From Pseudomonas fluorescens HK44 (GTDB lineage Bacteria; Pseudomonadota; Gammaproteobacteria; Pseudomonadales; Pseudomonadaceae): a DNA stretch of 64,000 nt. The position numbers and the translations under genes are program-made. Shown here in pieces: positions 36,564-47,036 of this stretch; position 1 is the first letter of the stretch, and every line of letters starts with the position of its first letter. Under the pieces are notes generated by a model. The model was not told where the DNA came from. It did no database searches and saw only the letters and a list, made by a program, of their open reading frames with translations. The stretch lies in the NCBI RefSeq assembly GCF_000217955.3, contig NZ_AFOY02000019.1, positions 372,001 to 436,000 on the forward strand. The letters run 5' to 3'.

Positions 36564-36790
36564 GAGTAATCCTGTTTTAGTTAGGGCTTGGCCCAATGGG
36601 ATAGTCTTGCCTGGCGCGAATGGCGTTTATGGAGAAGCGCAATCGCGCCCGGTCCTGCTGGGGCTTGAAGGCTCATCTTGGAGTGCTCGCGCGGGCCGAA
36701 AAGCTGCGCTGTAGCGGTGTCGAGATGCCTTAAACAAGACCGAGCGTCCGGGCGTAAGCCTGGCGGGAAGGCCGGAGTATAACAGAGCAA

Positions 36791-37606
36791 TCACGGCGCG
36801 CTGCTTTCCTGCTGCTCAACGGTTTTCCCGTTGCCGGCTTGCGGCGTGACCTGCACAGCGTCAGGTACCGGGCCGGCGCCATAACGCGCACTCAATTGAG
36901 CGTAGGCCGGTTCGCGTTTGAAGCGCTTGAGCTCGGCACCGAAACGCTGCACCAACAGGTCCATGCCGGCATTGCGACGCAGGGCCAGAAACTGGCTTTG
37001 GTGACTGATGATCGTGGGGCTTTCGCTGATCTGGTCGCGCAGTTTCAAGGTGTCGAGCAGGGTTTGACCCACTCGGCGGTCGGTGATCAGCATGTCGATG
37101 CGACCACGTTGCAGCTTGCCAAAGTTGGCTTCATGGGTCGGCGCGGGCTCGCGGGTGAACAGGGGCGAGTCCCTGAAGTCCTGGCTGTACAGATAGCCGG
37201 GCGAGGTGCCGATGGTCAGGCCGCGCAGGTCTTCAAGGGTGTGGAAGGGGTGAGGGCGATCATTGGCATAGAACAGCACAAACTCGACTTCCGAGAGTGG
37301 TTCGCCGGGATAGAGCAGGGTGGAGTCGCGTTCGCTGCTGTGGAAGATATCCAGCGCGCCGTCGGCCAGCCCTTGATCAAGCATGGCCAGGCAACGCTTC
37401 CATGGCAGGAACTGCCACTGCACCTCGATCCCCAGGCGCTGGAAGACGATCGCGGTGGTTTCGTAGTCCAGTCCGAGGGCCTGGCCGTTTTCCTCATAGA
37501 CGTAGGGTGTCCAGGGCTCGGTGACAATGCGCAGCTTCTCGCCCCGAGCGGAAAGGCTCAGGCAAGCAAAAAGCACGGCTGTCAGCAATTGGGCAATGAC
37601 GGGCAT
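36791..37606 (-). CDS. Periplasmic solute-binding protein (SBP_bac_3 family)
   Basis: A 271-residue protein with a signal peptide (cleavage near SARG, residue 22), then a two-lobed family 3 binding fold. KLRIVTEPWTPYVYEENGQALGLDYE, LADGALDIFHSSERD and LRGLTIGTSPGYLYS are typical of amino-acid or polar-solute binding. There is no adjacent permease or ATPase, so it may be an orphan binding protein or sensor. The C-terminal 30 residues are Pro/Gln-rich and not part of the fold. Confidence 0.85.
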   Translation of the reverse strand: MPVIAQLLTAVLFACLSLSARGEKLRIVTEPWTPYVYEENGQALGLDYETTAIVFQRLGIEVQWQFLPWKRCLAMLDQGLADGALDIFHSSERDSTLLYPGEPLSEVEFVLFYANDRPHPFHTLEDLRGLTIGTSPGYLYSQDFRDSPLFTREPAPTHEANFGKLQRGRIDMLITDRRVGQTLLDTLKLRDQISESPTIISHQSQFLALRRNAGMDLLVQRFGAELKRFKREPAYAQLSARYGAGPVPDAVQVTPQAGNGKTVEQQESSAP

Positions 37607-37715
37607 CGCTGGAGATTACGACGAGATTTAGGCAATAGCCAGAAGCGAGTGTTGGAAGTGGGCGCTCTAGCACAAGGGATTTTGGCGTGCGATCCGAGAA
37701 TCGAAAGCTCGCAGC

Positions 37716-37785
37716 CTACGGTAGCTCCTACAGGGATTACATCACTTCGATGTAGAAGCTGCCGCAGGCTGCGATCTTTGGTGCT
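37716..37785. repeat. REP-like palindrome (class D) downstream of metF
   Basis: AGCCTACGGTAGCTCCTAC and GTAGAAGCTGCCGCAGGCTG with GCGATCTTTGG form inverted arms just beyond the metF stop codon. It is related to 6742-6802 and likely also acts as terminator. Confidence 0.7.
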
Positions 37786-37788
37786 GTT

Positions 37789-38634
37789 TTAACGCGGCAG
37801 TTTCAGGTTGTTCCATACCGCCAGGCTAGGTTCAGCCTGGTTCAGGGTATAGAAATGCAGCCCTGGTGCACCACCTTGCAACAAGCGTTCACACATTTCG
37901 GTGATCACCTGTTCGCCGAAACCCTGAATGCTTTGGGTGTCGTCACCGTAGGCTTCCAGTTGTTTACGGATCCAGCGCGGAATTTCCGCACCGCAGGCGT
38001 CGGAGAAGCGTGCCAGCTTGCTGTAGTTGGTGATCGGCATGATGCCCGGAACAATCGGGATGTTCACGCCCATCGCCTGTACACGCTCGACGAAGTAGAA
38101 GTAGCTGTCGGCGTTGAAGAAGTACTGGGTGATCGCACTGCTGGCACCGGCATTGGCCTTGCGCACGAAATTGGCGAGATCGTCTTCGAAGTTGCGGGCT
38201 TGCGGGTGCATTTCCGGATAAGCGGCGACTTCGATGTGGAAGTGGTCGCCGGTCTCTTCACGAATGAAGCTCACCAGGTCATTGGCATGGCGCATTTCGC
38301 CGCTGGCCATGCCCATGCCTGAAGGCAGGTCACCGCGCAAAGCAACGATCCGTTTGATGCCGGCCGCCTTGTATTGAGCCAGCAGGCCGCGCAAGTCAGC
38401 CTTGCTGTCGCCAACGCAAGACAGATGCGGTGCGGCAGGGACTTTGACTTCGCTTTCGAGCTGCAACACGGTGTTGAGGGTGCGATCACGGGTCGAACCC
38501 CCGGCGCCATAGGTGCAGGAGAAGAAATCGGGGTTGTACGTGGCCAGCTGACGGGCAGTGGCGATGAGCTTTTCATGCCCGGCATCGGTCTTCGTAGGGA
38601 AGAACTCGAAGCTGTAGCGGCGGTCTTGGGACAT
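37789..38634 (-). CDS. metF: 5,10-Methylenetetrahydrofolate reductase
   Basis: A 281-residue FAD-dependent TIM-barrel enzyme producing methyl-THF for methionine synthesis. Motifs include YSFEFFPTKTDAGHEKL, FFSCTYGAGGSTRDRT, ALRGDLPSGMG and SAITQYFFNADSYFYF. It lies 193 nt downstream of ahcY on the same strand with a REP in between; the pair is a conserved Pseudomonas arrangement in the methionine cycle. Confidence 0.96.
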   Translation of the reverse strand: MSQDRRYSFEFFPTKTDAGHEKLIATARQLATYNPDFFSCTYGAGGSTRDRTLNTVLQLESEVKVPAAPHLSCVGDSKADLRGLLAQYKAAGIKRIVALRGDLPSGMGMASGEMRHANDLVSFIREETGDHFHIEVAAYPEMHPQARNFEDDLANFVRKANAGASSAITQYFFNADSYFYFVERVQAMGVNIPIVPGIMPITNYSKLARFSDACGAEIPRWIRKQLEAYGDDTQSIQGFGEQVITEMCERLLQGGAPGLHFYTLNQAEPSLAVWNNLKLPR

Positions 38635-38680
38635 AGGAATACCCTTGCAAACGCGTAAGCCTTGTAGGCGCCGCGCTCAC

Positions 38681-38770
38681 TGTAGGAGCAAAGCTTGCTC
38701 GCGATGCAAGCGCCGCGGTGTTTCAGGAACACCGTGGTGATGCTATCGCGAGCAAGCTTTGCTCCTACAG
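38681..38770. repeat. REP palindrome pair (class A) between ahcY and metF
   Basis: TGTAGGAGCAAAGCTTGCTC with GCGAT on one side and ATCGCGAGCAAGCTTTGCTC with CTACA on the other. A second short GC-rich inverted repeat follows at 38785-38815 (CCCGCTCCCACAGGGGGAGCGG). Confidence 0.9.
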
Positions 38771-38827
38771 TAAACAGGGCTCCTACATAAGCCCGCTCCC
38801 ACAGGGGGAGCGGACAGTCTGTGCCTA

Positions 38828-40366
<1,539 letters not shown>

Positions 40367-40560
40367 CGGGAAAACGGTATCAATCGAAGATGACCGTTTT
40401 GAAACGGGGGCGATTATAGCCGTCTGGCCCAGACTTCCAAAGGGTTTCTGTCGGCCAGATGAAGATCGTTAATGGCGACTATAGTCGAAGCCTCATGGAG
40501 CATGACTGCCCGGTCTGCCATGATGGCCAGCATCAATCGGCAAGACGGTCAGGAGCGAGC

Positions 40561-40965
40561 ATGAATTTCCACACCCGCAAATGGGTAAAACCCGAAGACC
40601 TTAACCCCAATGGCACGTTGTTCGGCGGCAGTCTGCTGCGCTGGATCGACGAAGAAGCGGCCATCTACGCGATCGTCCAGCTGGGCAACCAGCGCGTGGT
40701 CACCAAGTACATTTCCGAAATCAACTTCGTCAGCGCCTCGCGCCAGGGCGACATCATCGAGCTGGGTATCACCGCCACCGAGTTCGGTCGTACGTCGATC
40801 ACCCTGACCTGCGAAGTGCGCAACAAGATCACCCGTAAAAGTATCCTGACGGTCGAGAAGATGGTCTTCGTCAACCTGGGCGAAGACGGCTTGCCTGCGC
40901 CCCATGGCCGGACCGAGATCAAGTACGTCAAGGACCAGTTCCAGGACGATCCCGCCGTCGAATGA
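40561..40965 (+). CDS. Acyl-CoA thioesterase (hotdog fold, YciA-like)
   Basis: A 134-residue hotdog protein. PEDLNPNGTLFGGSLLRWID carries the catalytic Asp, and FVSASRQGDIIELGITATEFG and TVEKMVFVNLGEDGLP are family motifs. It hydrolyses acyl-CoA thioesters; the chain-length preference cannot be read. The open frame runs 34 codons upstream, but AGGAGCGAGC before ATG 40561 and the family N-terminus MNFHTRKWV decide the start. It is divergent from ahcY. Confidence 0.92.
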   Translation: MNFHTRKWVKPEDLNPNGTLFGGSLLRWIDEEAAIYAIVQLGNQRVVTKYISEINFVSASRQGDIIELGITATEFGRTSITLTCEVRNKITRKSILTVEKMVFVNLGEDGLPAPHGRTEIKYVKDQFQDDPAVE

Positions 40966-40976
40966 CCGCGGTCCTT

Positions 40977-41106
40977 GTGGCGAGGGAGCTTGCTCCCGCT
41001 GGGCCGCGAAGCGGTCGCAGATCGATTAATGCGTTGCGTCTGACAAAACTCGATTGCAGGTTTTAGGGCCGCTGCGCGCCCCAGCGGGAGCAAGCTCCCT
41101 CGCCAC
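40977..41106. repeat. REP palindrome pair (class B)
   Basis: TGTGGCGAGGGAGCTTGCTC and GAGCAAGCTCCCTCGCCACG arms with an inner CTGGGCCGCGAAGCGG / CCGCTGCGCGCCCCAG type palindrome, between the convergent thioesterase and MFS genes. Confidence 0.9.
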
Positions 41107-41142
41107 GGGGTTTTGTGTTGTTGCACAGCTTCATCCAAAGAC

Positions 41143-42318
41143 TTAGCCGGGGACGTTGGCTGTCACTGCGCTGCGGCGTTGCAGGTAGATAAAGAACAGC
41201 GCTGTCAGTACGGTCAAGCCGCTGACCAGTGCGCCGGTCCACGGCAGGTCTGCAAGGTCGGCGCCGCTGGCGACAACCAGTCCGCCGATCCACGCGCCGG
41301 CCGCGTTGCCCAGGTTGAAGGCGCTTTGGTTCAGGGTTGAGCCCAGATTTGGCGCTTCAAAGGCCTGGTCGATGATCAGCAGTTGCAGGATCGGGCACAG
41401 CGCGAAGGCGAACACACCCCACAGTGCCAGGGTGATGGCTGCCGGGATCACCGAGTGGCTGGTCTGGCTGAACGCGGCCAGCACCAGCACGACGGCGAGG
41501 GCCATGCCGACCAGTGACGGCAACAGGCGGCTGTCGGCCAGGCGCCCACCGAGCATGCTGCCGGCGGTCAAACCCACACCGAACAGCAACAGCATGATGG
41601 TTACGCCGTGCGGGCTCACACCGGTGATGTCCTGCAGGATCGGTGCGATGTAGGTGAAGACGCTGAACAGGCTGGTTGACGCCAACACACTCATGCCCAG
41701 CGCCAACAACACATTGGTTTTGCCCAGCACCTTGAATTCGCTGGCCAGGTTGGCCTTGTCCATGGCGATCTCTTTCGGCAGCCAGACCCATTGGGCGATG
41801 GCGGCGATCACGCCGATCACCGACACCGCCCAGAAGGTCGAGCGCCAGCCGGCGTACTGCCCGAGCGCGGTGCCCAACGGTACGCCGAGTACGTTGGCCA
41901 GGGTCAGGCCGGTGAACATCATCGCTATCGCCTGGGCGCGTTTGTTCGGCGCCACCAAGCCGGCAGCGACCACCGAGCCGATGCCGAAAAACGCACCGTG
42001 GCACAACGCAGTAATCACCCGCGCGGCCATCAACGTGGCGTAGTTCGGGGCCAGCGCGCAGAGGATATTGCCGAGGATGAACATCAGCGTCATGCCCAGC
42101 AGCGTGGCTTTGCGCGGCATGTTGGCGGTGCCGATCGCGAGGATCGGCGCGCCGAACACCACGCCCAGGGCGTAGCCGGTAATCAGCAGGCCGGCGTGCG
42201 GAATACTCACGGCGAGGTCGCGGGCGACATCGGGCAGCAAGCCCATGATGACGAATTCAGTGGTGCCGATGCCGAAGGCGGCAACAGCCAGTGCAAGCAA
42301 GGCGAGTGGCATGCGCAA
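41143..42318 (-). CDS. MFS transporter (AraJ/arabinose efflux-like)
   Basis: A 391-residue polytopic protein with twelve predicted helices. GIGTTEFVIMGLLPDVARDL is the typical first-helix motif of the AraJ/YdhP drug-proton antiporter branch. The loop 2-3 motif reads APILAIGTANMPRKATLL. Likely an efflux protein of unknown substrate. It is monocistronic, between a REP and a divergent EamA transporter. Confidence 0.9.
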   Translation of the reverse strand: MRMPLALLALAVAAFGIGTTEFVIMGLLPDVARDLAVSIPHAGLLITGYALGVVFGAPILAIGTANMPRKATLLGMTLMFILGNILCALAPNYATLMAARVITALCHGAFFGIGSVVAAGLVAPNKRAQAIAMMFTGLTLANVLGVPLGTALGQYAGWRSTFWAVSVIGVIAAIAQWVWLPKEIAMDKANLASEFKVLGKTNVLLALGMSVLASTSLFSVFTYIAPILQDITGVSPHGVTIMLLLFGVGLTAGSMLGGRLADSRLLPSLVGMALAVVLVLAAFSQTSHSVIPAAITLALWGVFAFALCPILQLLIIDQAFEAPNLGSTLNQSAFNLGNAAGAWIGGLVVASGADLADLPWTGALVSGLTVLTALFFIYLQRRSAVTANVPG

Positions 42319-42510
42319 GGTCTCTGTCGGTAGTCTTGACGCTCTGATCAGGCATACGCATGCGAACTCCCGGGGCCGTGAGGATCGGGTAGCAGCAGAA
42401 ATTTATTGGAATAGGTATGTGCGCAACTGAGTGCGGCGTGGTCGGTTGCAGTATAAACAGCCGCTGACATATGGCGAATCAATTCGGTTGATGCGGGCAA
42501 GGAGAGCAGG

Positions 42511-43344
42511 GTGCTTGCGACAATTCTGGTATTGGTGGCGGCGTTGTTGCACGCAGCCTGGAATACCCTGATCAAATTCAGTGCCGAGCGGTTATTGGTC
42601 GTGGCCTGCATGGACAGCGTCGCGATGCTGTTTGTCGCGCTGATGCTGGGTTTCGTCGCGCTGCCGCCGATGGACATCTGGCCGTGGATACTTGCTTCGG
42701 CGGCCTTCGAGTTGCTCTATCGCTATTTGCTGATCCAGGCCTATCGGGTCGGCGATCTCGGGCTGGTCTATCCACTGATGCGCGGTTTGTCGCCGTTGGT
42801 GGTCTTGGCGTTGACGCTGATCTTTGCCGGCGAAGTGCTGACGATCCAGCAGATCCTCGGCATTTTGCTGATCCCGTTCGGCATGCTGTGCCTGCTCTGG
42901 CAGGGCGGTGGTGGGGAGCGTTTGCCGTGGTCGATGTTGCCGGTGGTGGTGCTGATCGGCTTGTGCATTGGCTGCTACACCTTCATCGATGGGCAGGCAT
43001 TACGGCGCTGGTCGCACCCGCTCGATTACCTGGTCTGGGTCACGCTGTTCAGTGCCTGGCCGTTCCCGCTGTTGGCGCTGGTGCGCAAGCGTCCGGCTTT
43101 TATGCTGTTCTGGCGTGAACAGTGGCAACTGGGGTTGAGCGTCGGGTTCTGCGTGTTGTTCAGCTACGCTTTGGTGCTCTGGGCCATGCAGTTGGGGTCA
43201 ATTGCCGAAGCGGCGGCGTTGCGCGAGATCAGTGTGATTCTGGTGGTGCTGTTCGGCATGCGTTACCTCAAGGAACCTTTCGGCAGGCCCAGGCTCTTGG
43301 CTTGTGGGCTGGTACTGGCCGGCATGCTCGTGATGAAGTTCTGA
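42511..43344 (+). CDS. EamA/DMT family transporter
   Basis: A 277-residue inner-membrane protein with about ten helices in two EamA repeats. The N-terminal repeat includes ALLHAAWNTLIKFSAER and YLLIQAYRVGDLGLVYPLMRG, with the latter signature mirrored by LVLWAMQLGSIAEAAALREISV. Probable metabolite or drug exporter, substrate unknown. It starts at GTG preceded by AAGGAGAG. A MAPEG gene follows 34 nt later, possibly co-transcribed. Confidence 0.9.
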   Translation: MLATILVLVAALLHAAWNTLIKFSAERLLVVACMDSVAMLFVALMLGFVALPPMDIWPWILASAAFELLYRYLLIQAYRVGDLGLVYPLMRGLSPLVVLALTLIFAGEVLTIQQILGILLIPFGMLCLLWQGGGGERLPWSMLPVVVLIGLCIGCYTFIDGQALRRWSHPLDYLVWVTLFSAWPFPLLALVRKRPAFMLFWREQWQLGLSVGFCVLFSYALVLWAMQLGSIAEAAALREISVILVVLFGMRYLKEPFGRPRLLACGLVLAGMLVMKF

Positions 43345-43378
43345 GCGAGCGCTTACAAAACGCTAAAAGGAATCTGCA

Positions 43379-43762
43379 ATGAATGTTGCCCTGTGGTGTG
43401 TATTGATCGCGATTTTCTTGCCGTACGTTTGCACTGCCATCGCCAAGATCGGCGGCAAGTTCGGGCTTCGGGATAATCATGATCCGCGAGATTTTCTTGA
43501 GTCCCTCGAAGGGTTCGCCAGGCGTGCCCACTGGGCCCAGTTGAACAGCTTTGAAGTCACCCCGGCGTTTGCCGCTGCGGTCATCGTCGCGCATCTGGTC
43601 GGCAATGCCGAACTGGTGACGATCAACGTGCTGTCGGTGCTGTTCATCACCAGCCGCCTGCTTTACATCATCTGCTACCTGGCAGACTGGGCAATCTTGC
43701 GTTCGCTGGTGTGGTTTGTCGGCATGGGGCTGATTGCCAGTTTCTTTTTTGTGTCGATCTGA
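43379..43762 (+). CDS. MAPEG family membrane protein
   Basis: A 127-residue four-helix membrane protein. DNHDPRDFLESLEGFARRAHWAQLNSFE has the MAPEG-type N-R-x-x-A-H-x-N-x-x-E pattern. The family includes glutathione S-transferases and related membrane enzymes in eukaryotes; the bacterial function is unclear. AAAGGAATCTGCA precedes the ATG. Confidence 0.9.
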   Translation: MNVALWCVLIAIFLPYVCTAIAKIGGKFGLRDNHDPRDFLESLEGFARRAHWAQLNSFEVTPAFAAAVIVAHLVGNAELVTINVLSVLFITSRLLYIICYLADWAILRSLVWFVGMGLIASFFFVSI

Positions 43763-43802
43763 ATCTGGCATGGGTTTTTGGTGTTGCTACTGGCCTCATC
43801 GT

Positions 43803-43836
43803 CGGATCGCCGCCCGGAGCCGGCTCGCTCCCACAG
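43803..43836. repeat. Left half of a REP (class C) interrupted by the IS110 element
   Basis: CGGATCGCCGCCCGGAGCCG then GCTCGCTCCCAC (43823-43834) and AG. The complementary arm is at 45203-45214, beyond the insertion sequence. Joining 43836 to 45201 restores a continuous hairpin with an AGAT loop. Confidence 0.88.
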
Positions 43837-43928
43837 GAGAATGCATTCCAATAATGAAATGGCTACCCCCGCCGCCCCCTGTGATCGCCCACTAAGCTTT
43901 CGCAGGGGGCTCATCGGAGACCGTTGCC

Positions 43929-44954
43929 ATGAACAAAGTAGCTATTGCCGCCATCGATCTGGGAAAACACTCTTTCCATCTACACGCGCAAGATGATCGT
44001 GGTCATGAGCTTTACCGCAAAAAGTTTACTCGTGCGGCGCTCATGCAGCACCTGATGAATCTCGAACCCTGCACCGTTGTGATGGAAGCCTGCGGCGGAG
44101 CCCACTTCATGGCGCAGGAGGTCGCGAAGCTGGGACATACGCCCAAGCTCATTGCCCCGCATCTCGTACGCCCTTACGTGAAAAGCAACAAAAACGACTT
44201 CGCTGATGCCGAGGCGATCTGCGAGGCGGCGACTCGTCCAACAATGCGCTTTGTACACCCCAAAACCCAGGCTCAGCAGCTGCTGGCCATGCTCAACTCG
44301 ACACGCGATTCGTTCATCAAAGAGCGCACCGCGACCGTCAATCGGATTCACGCAGCGCTTTTGGAGGTCGGCGTCAGTCTGGCCACAGGCTTCAAGCCCA
44401 TCAAAGAACTGCCCGCTCGGCTTGAAGCGAGTTCAATTCCTGTGCCCATCAAAAAACTTCTGACGAGGTTGCAGGAGCACTTCACCTATCTGGATGGGCA
44501 GATCAAGACGCTGGACAAGGAAGTGGAATGCCAGGCCGCCGAAGATGATCTGGCGGCTCGTTTGATGACCATGCCCTGCGTAGGCCCGATCACCTCCAGC
44601 GTCCTGGCTGCCGAATTGGGCGATGGCAAGCAGTTCAAATGCGGCCGAGGCTATTCGGCCTCAATCGGGCTGATACCCAAACAGCATTCTACGGGCGGCA
44701 AGACCGTCCTGCTGGGCATCAGCAAGCGAGGTGATCGCAACCAGCGGCGCCTGCTTGTCCAATGTGCCCGTGTTTACCTGATGCAACTGGACCGACAGAA
44801 AGGCTGGCTGGCGGACTGGGTCCGGCAGCTATTGGCCCACCATCACTCCAACCATGTGGTCTGCGCGCTGGCCAACAAGCTGGCAAGGATCGCCTGGGCG
44901 ATTGCTGCCCACCACACTGAATTTGATGCAGGGCCAACCGCGATGAACGCCTGA
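43929..44954 (+). CDS. IS110-family DEDD transposase/recombinase
   Basis: A 341-residue intact recombinase. The N-terminal RuvC-like DEDD domain shows IAAIDLGKHSFHLHAQDD, VVMEACGGAHFMAQEV and KSNKNDFADAEAICEAA with the catalytic acidic residues. The C-terminal Transposase_20 domain has RLMTMPCVGPITSSVLAAEL and the serine-bearing FKCGRGYSASIGLIPKQHST. IS110 enzymes use an RNA encoded in the element to choose donor and target. Confidence 0.95.
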   Translation: MNKVAIAAIDLGKHSFHLHAQDDRGHELYRKKFTRAALMQHLMNLEPCTVVMEACGGAHFMAQEVAKLGHTPKLIAPHLVRPYVKSNKNDFADAEAICEAATRPTMRFVHPKTQAQQLLAMLNSTRDSFIKERTATVNRIHAALLEVGVSLATGFKPIKELPARLEASSIPVPIKKLLTRLQEHFTYLDGQIKTLDKEVECQAAEDDLAARLMTMPCVGPITSSVLAAELGDGKQFKCGRGYSASIGLIPKQHSTGGKTVLLGISKRGDRNQRRLLVQCARVYLMQLDRQKGWLADWVRQLLAHHHSNHVVCALANKLARIAWAIAAHHTEFDAGPTAMNA

Positions 44955-45200
44955 CCCTGCTGTCACCCGAGCACCACCCACCTGGTTTTGCGATGCTGGA
45001 TAACAGATGACGTGAACGGCTAACCGGCCTGACGACAACCCTGAGCTCCCACACGGCTGAAAGGCCGTTCGAATAATTAGGATCGTTAGGCATCGATTCT
45101 CATCGAGGCGCGGGGTTGCCACCCCACACAGACGCCGGATAGATGAAAGCAAGCCAAACACGCATCAAAAACAGTATTGCAGAAAAGGGGGTAACCATAG
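44955..45200 (+). ncRNA. Candidate bridge RNA region of the IS110 element
   Basis: A non-coding right end of 246 nt with strong local structure. GAACGGC (45014-45020) pairs with GCCGTTC (45064-45070) closing a 43-nt region. TCGAT-TCTC-ATCGA lies at 45093-45106. GGGGT-TGCC-ACCCC at 45112-45125 is enclosed by GGCG (45107) and CGCC (45133). IS1111-type elements are known to carry their bridge RNA here. Which loops are the guide loops cannot be settled by eye, and the RNA ends are unknown. Confidence 0.55.
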
Positions 45201-45228
45201 ATGTGGGAGCGAGCAGGCTCGCGATTGC
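45201..45228. repeat. Right half of the REP (class C) interrupted by IS110
   Basis: ATGTGGGAGCGAGCAGGCTC then GCGATTG. GTGGGAGCGAGC at 45203-45214 is the exact complement of 43823-43834. Confidence 0.88.
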
Positions 45229-45250
45229 AATAGCCCAGTCGACACAATAC

Positions 45251-46435
45251 CTAAGGGGTAGTCTTTACCGCATCAGCCACCTGCGGCAGTTGCGGCAGCG
45301 CCGCGCCTTTTGGCCAGAGCATCCAGATTTGCCCTTGCTGTTTCATGTCGCCGGCCAGTTGCCCGGCGGCATCGCCCGTGCCCCAGAAGAGGTCGGCACG
45401 AACTTCACCGGTGATCGCGCCGCCGGTGTCCTGTGCGGCGACGGGGCGTACCAGTGCGCTGCCATCAGGGCGGGTGGTGGATAACCACAGCAGACTGCCC
45501 AGCGGAATCACCTTGCGATCCACCGCTACGCTGTAACCCGAGGTCAGTGGCACGTTCAACGAGCCGCGCGGGCCTTCGTTGCTGTCAGGATTGCGGCTGA
45601 AGAATACATAACTCGGGTTACTGCCGAGCAGTTCAGGAATGCGCGTCGGGTGGGCCTTGGCCCAGGCACTGATGGCGCCCATGGTGACGTCTTCCTTCTT
45701 CAGTTCGCCCTGATCTACCAGCCAGCGGCCAATTGGGCGGTAGGGGTGACCGTTCTGGTCGGCATAACCGATGCGCAGTTGGCGGCCATCTTCCAGTTGA
45801 ATGCGGCCCGAGCCCTGGATTTGTAGAAACTGCAGGTCCATCGGGTCGGTCAGCCATGCCAGCACAGGCGCCTTGACCCCTTTGGTTTCAATGGCGGCGG
45901 CATCGTCGTAAGGCTTCAGCACCCGGCCCTCAAGGCGACCGCGCAGGCGCTTGCCTTTGAGTTCGGGGTAAATGCTCTCAAGCGAGACGATGATCATGTC
46001 GTCCGGTACACCGTAAACCGGCACATTGGCCACCGGGTTCTGCGTCAGGCTGCCCGGATAGACCGGCTCGTAATAGCCGGTGATCAGGCCATTGGCATTG
46101 CCGCTGGAGGAGCGCAGGCCGTAGACCGCCAGCTGTTCCTTGAGAAAGCCACGGATGGCGTCTGCGGTTTGCGGCACGTTTGCGGCCGCTGCGCAGGTCG
46201 CGCCCCAGACCGGGTCGGACTTCAGGCGAATACAGGCGCTGCGCCAGGAACCGAAGCCGGCCAGCAAGTCATTATCGGATACCGCCGGCAAAGCTTCCCA
46301 CGTCGCGCTGGAATAGGTGGCGATGGCATGGGTTTGTGGTTTTGCGGTGTCGCCACTGTTGCAACCGGCGAGCAGGGCGACCATCGGTACGGTCCAGAGC
46401 AGAGTGTTGCGCCAGGCCTTGAAACGGCTATTCAT
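45251..46435 (-). CDS. mltA: Membrane-bound lytic murein transglycosylase A
   Basis: A 394-residue lipoprotein. The N-terminal signal ends in the lipobox LLAGC (Cys near residue 25). The MltA domain includes LITGYYEPVYPGSL and LQIQGSGRIQLEDG. The C-terminal 3D domain shows VAQDTGGAITGEVRADLFWG with its three aspartates. It cleaves glycan strands to anhydromuropeptides from the outer membrane. ATG 46435 was chosen over an in-frame start 16 codons upstream because it gives a proper lipoprotein signal. Confidence 0.94.
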   Translation of the reverse strand: MNSRFKAWRNTLLWTVPMVALLAGCNSGDTAKPQTHAIATYSSATWEALPAVSDNDLLAGFGSWRSACIRLKSDPVWGATCAAAANVPQTADAIRGFLKEQLAVYGLRSSSGNANGLITGYYEPVYPGSLTQNPVANVPVYGVPDDMIIVSLESIYPELKGKRLRGRLEGRVLKPYDDAAAIETKGVKAPVLAWLTDPMDLQFLQIQGSGRIQLEDGRQLRIGYADQNGHPYRPIGRWLVDQGELKKEDVTMGAISAWAKAHPTRIPELLGSNPSYVFFSRNPDSNEGPRGSLNVPLTSGYSVAVDRKVIPLGSLLWLSTTRPDGSALVRPVAAQDTGGAITGEVRADLFWGTGDAAGQLAGDMKQQGQIWMLWPKGAALPQLPQVADAVKTTP

Positions 46436-46563
46436 GCAGTATTTCCTGTGCAGGTTGCCCGAGCGCTTCCAGCGTTCAAGCAACCCTTGTTGTTAATAGG
46501 GCTATTGGTCTTTGCCGACGACGCGAGGATACTGGTCGCCGTTTCCCGTGACCTGAAGCCACC

Positions 46564-47013
46564 ATGACTCTTAAAAGACTTTCTGTTGTATTGCTGGCCT
46601 GCCTGACGCTGTCGGCCTGTGGCGGTGTCGATCCGAACTCGCCGCTGGGTCAGCGCAAGGCGATTTTCAAGCAAATGCTCAAGACCGGCGAAGACCTGGG
46701 CGGCATGTTGCGGGGACGTATCCCGTTCGATGGCCCGCGTTTTACCGCAGGTGCAGTCAAGCTCGACGCCTTGTCCCATGAGCCGTGGAAGCATTTCCCA
46801 CAGGTTCGTGAGGACGGCAACACCAGCGCCAAAGACGGTGTCTGGCAGCAGCAGGCGCGTTTCCAGGACATGGCTCGCACGCTTGAAGCCGCCACCGGTG
46901 AATTGGTGATTGCCAGCCAGGTTCAGCCGTACAAGGCCAGTAACCTGGGCCCGGCTGTGCAGAAAGTCGAAGACGCCTGTAGTGCGTGCCATAAACAGTT
47001 TCGTGATCACTGA
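46564..47013 (+). CDS. Cytochrome c'-like (c556 family) lipoprotein
   Basis: A 149-residue lipoprotein: the signal ends LTLSACG (Cys 19). The body is a helical cytochrome c' / c556 domain (RKAIFKQMLKTGEDLGGMLRG) and the C-terminal heme attachment site is CSACHKQFRD. A single c-type heme is expected in the periplasm. The role may be in electron transfer or NO binding; the substrate is not identifiable. It is divergent from mltA. Confidence 0.88.
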   Translation: MTLKRLSVVLLACLTLSACGGVDPNSPLGQRKAIFKQMLKTGEDLGGMLRGRIPFDGPRFTAGAVKLDALSHEPWKHFPQVREDGNTSAKDGVWQQQARFQDMARTLEAATGELVIASQVQPYKASNLGPAVQKVEDACSACHKQFRDH

Positions 47014-47036
47014 TTTCAGGTTCAACTGATAACTCT

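Larger units (their letters stand above)
43837..45200 (+). mobile_element. IS110-family insertion sequence (IS1111-like), about 1364 bp, in a REP loop
   Basis: One DEDD transposase gene is flanked by a short left end (92 nt) and a long right non-coding end (246 nt). Subterminal inverted repeats ATGGCTACCCCC (43859-43870) and, reversed, ATGGTTACCCCC (45187-45198) differ at one position. The dinucleotide AG is present at both junctions (43835-43836 and 45199-45200), as expected of a crossover core with no longer target duplication. Excision would rebuild the REP hairpin perfectly. The subterminal repeats and long right end point to the IS1111 subgroup. Confidence 0.88.
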
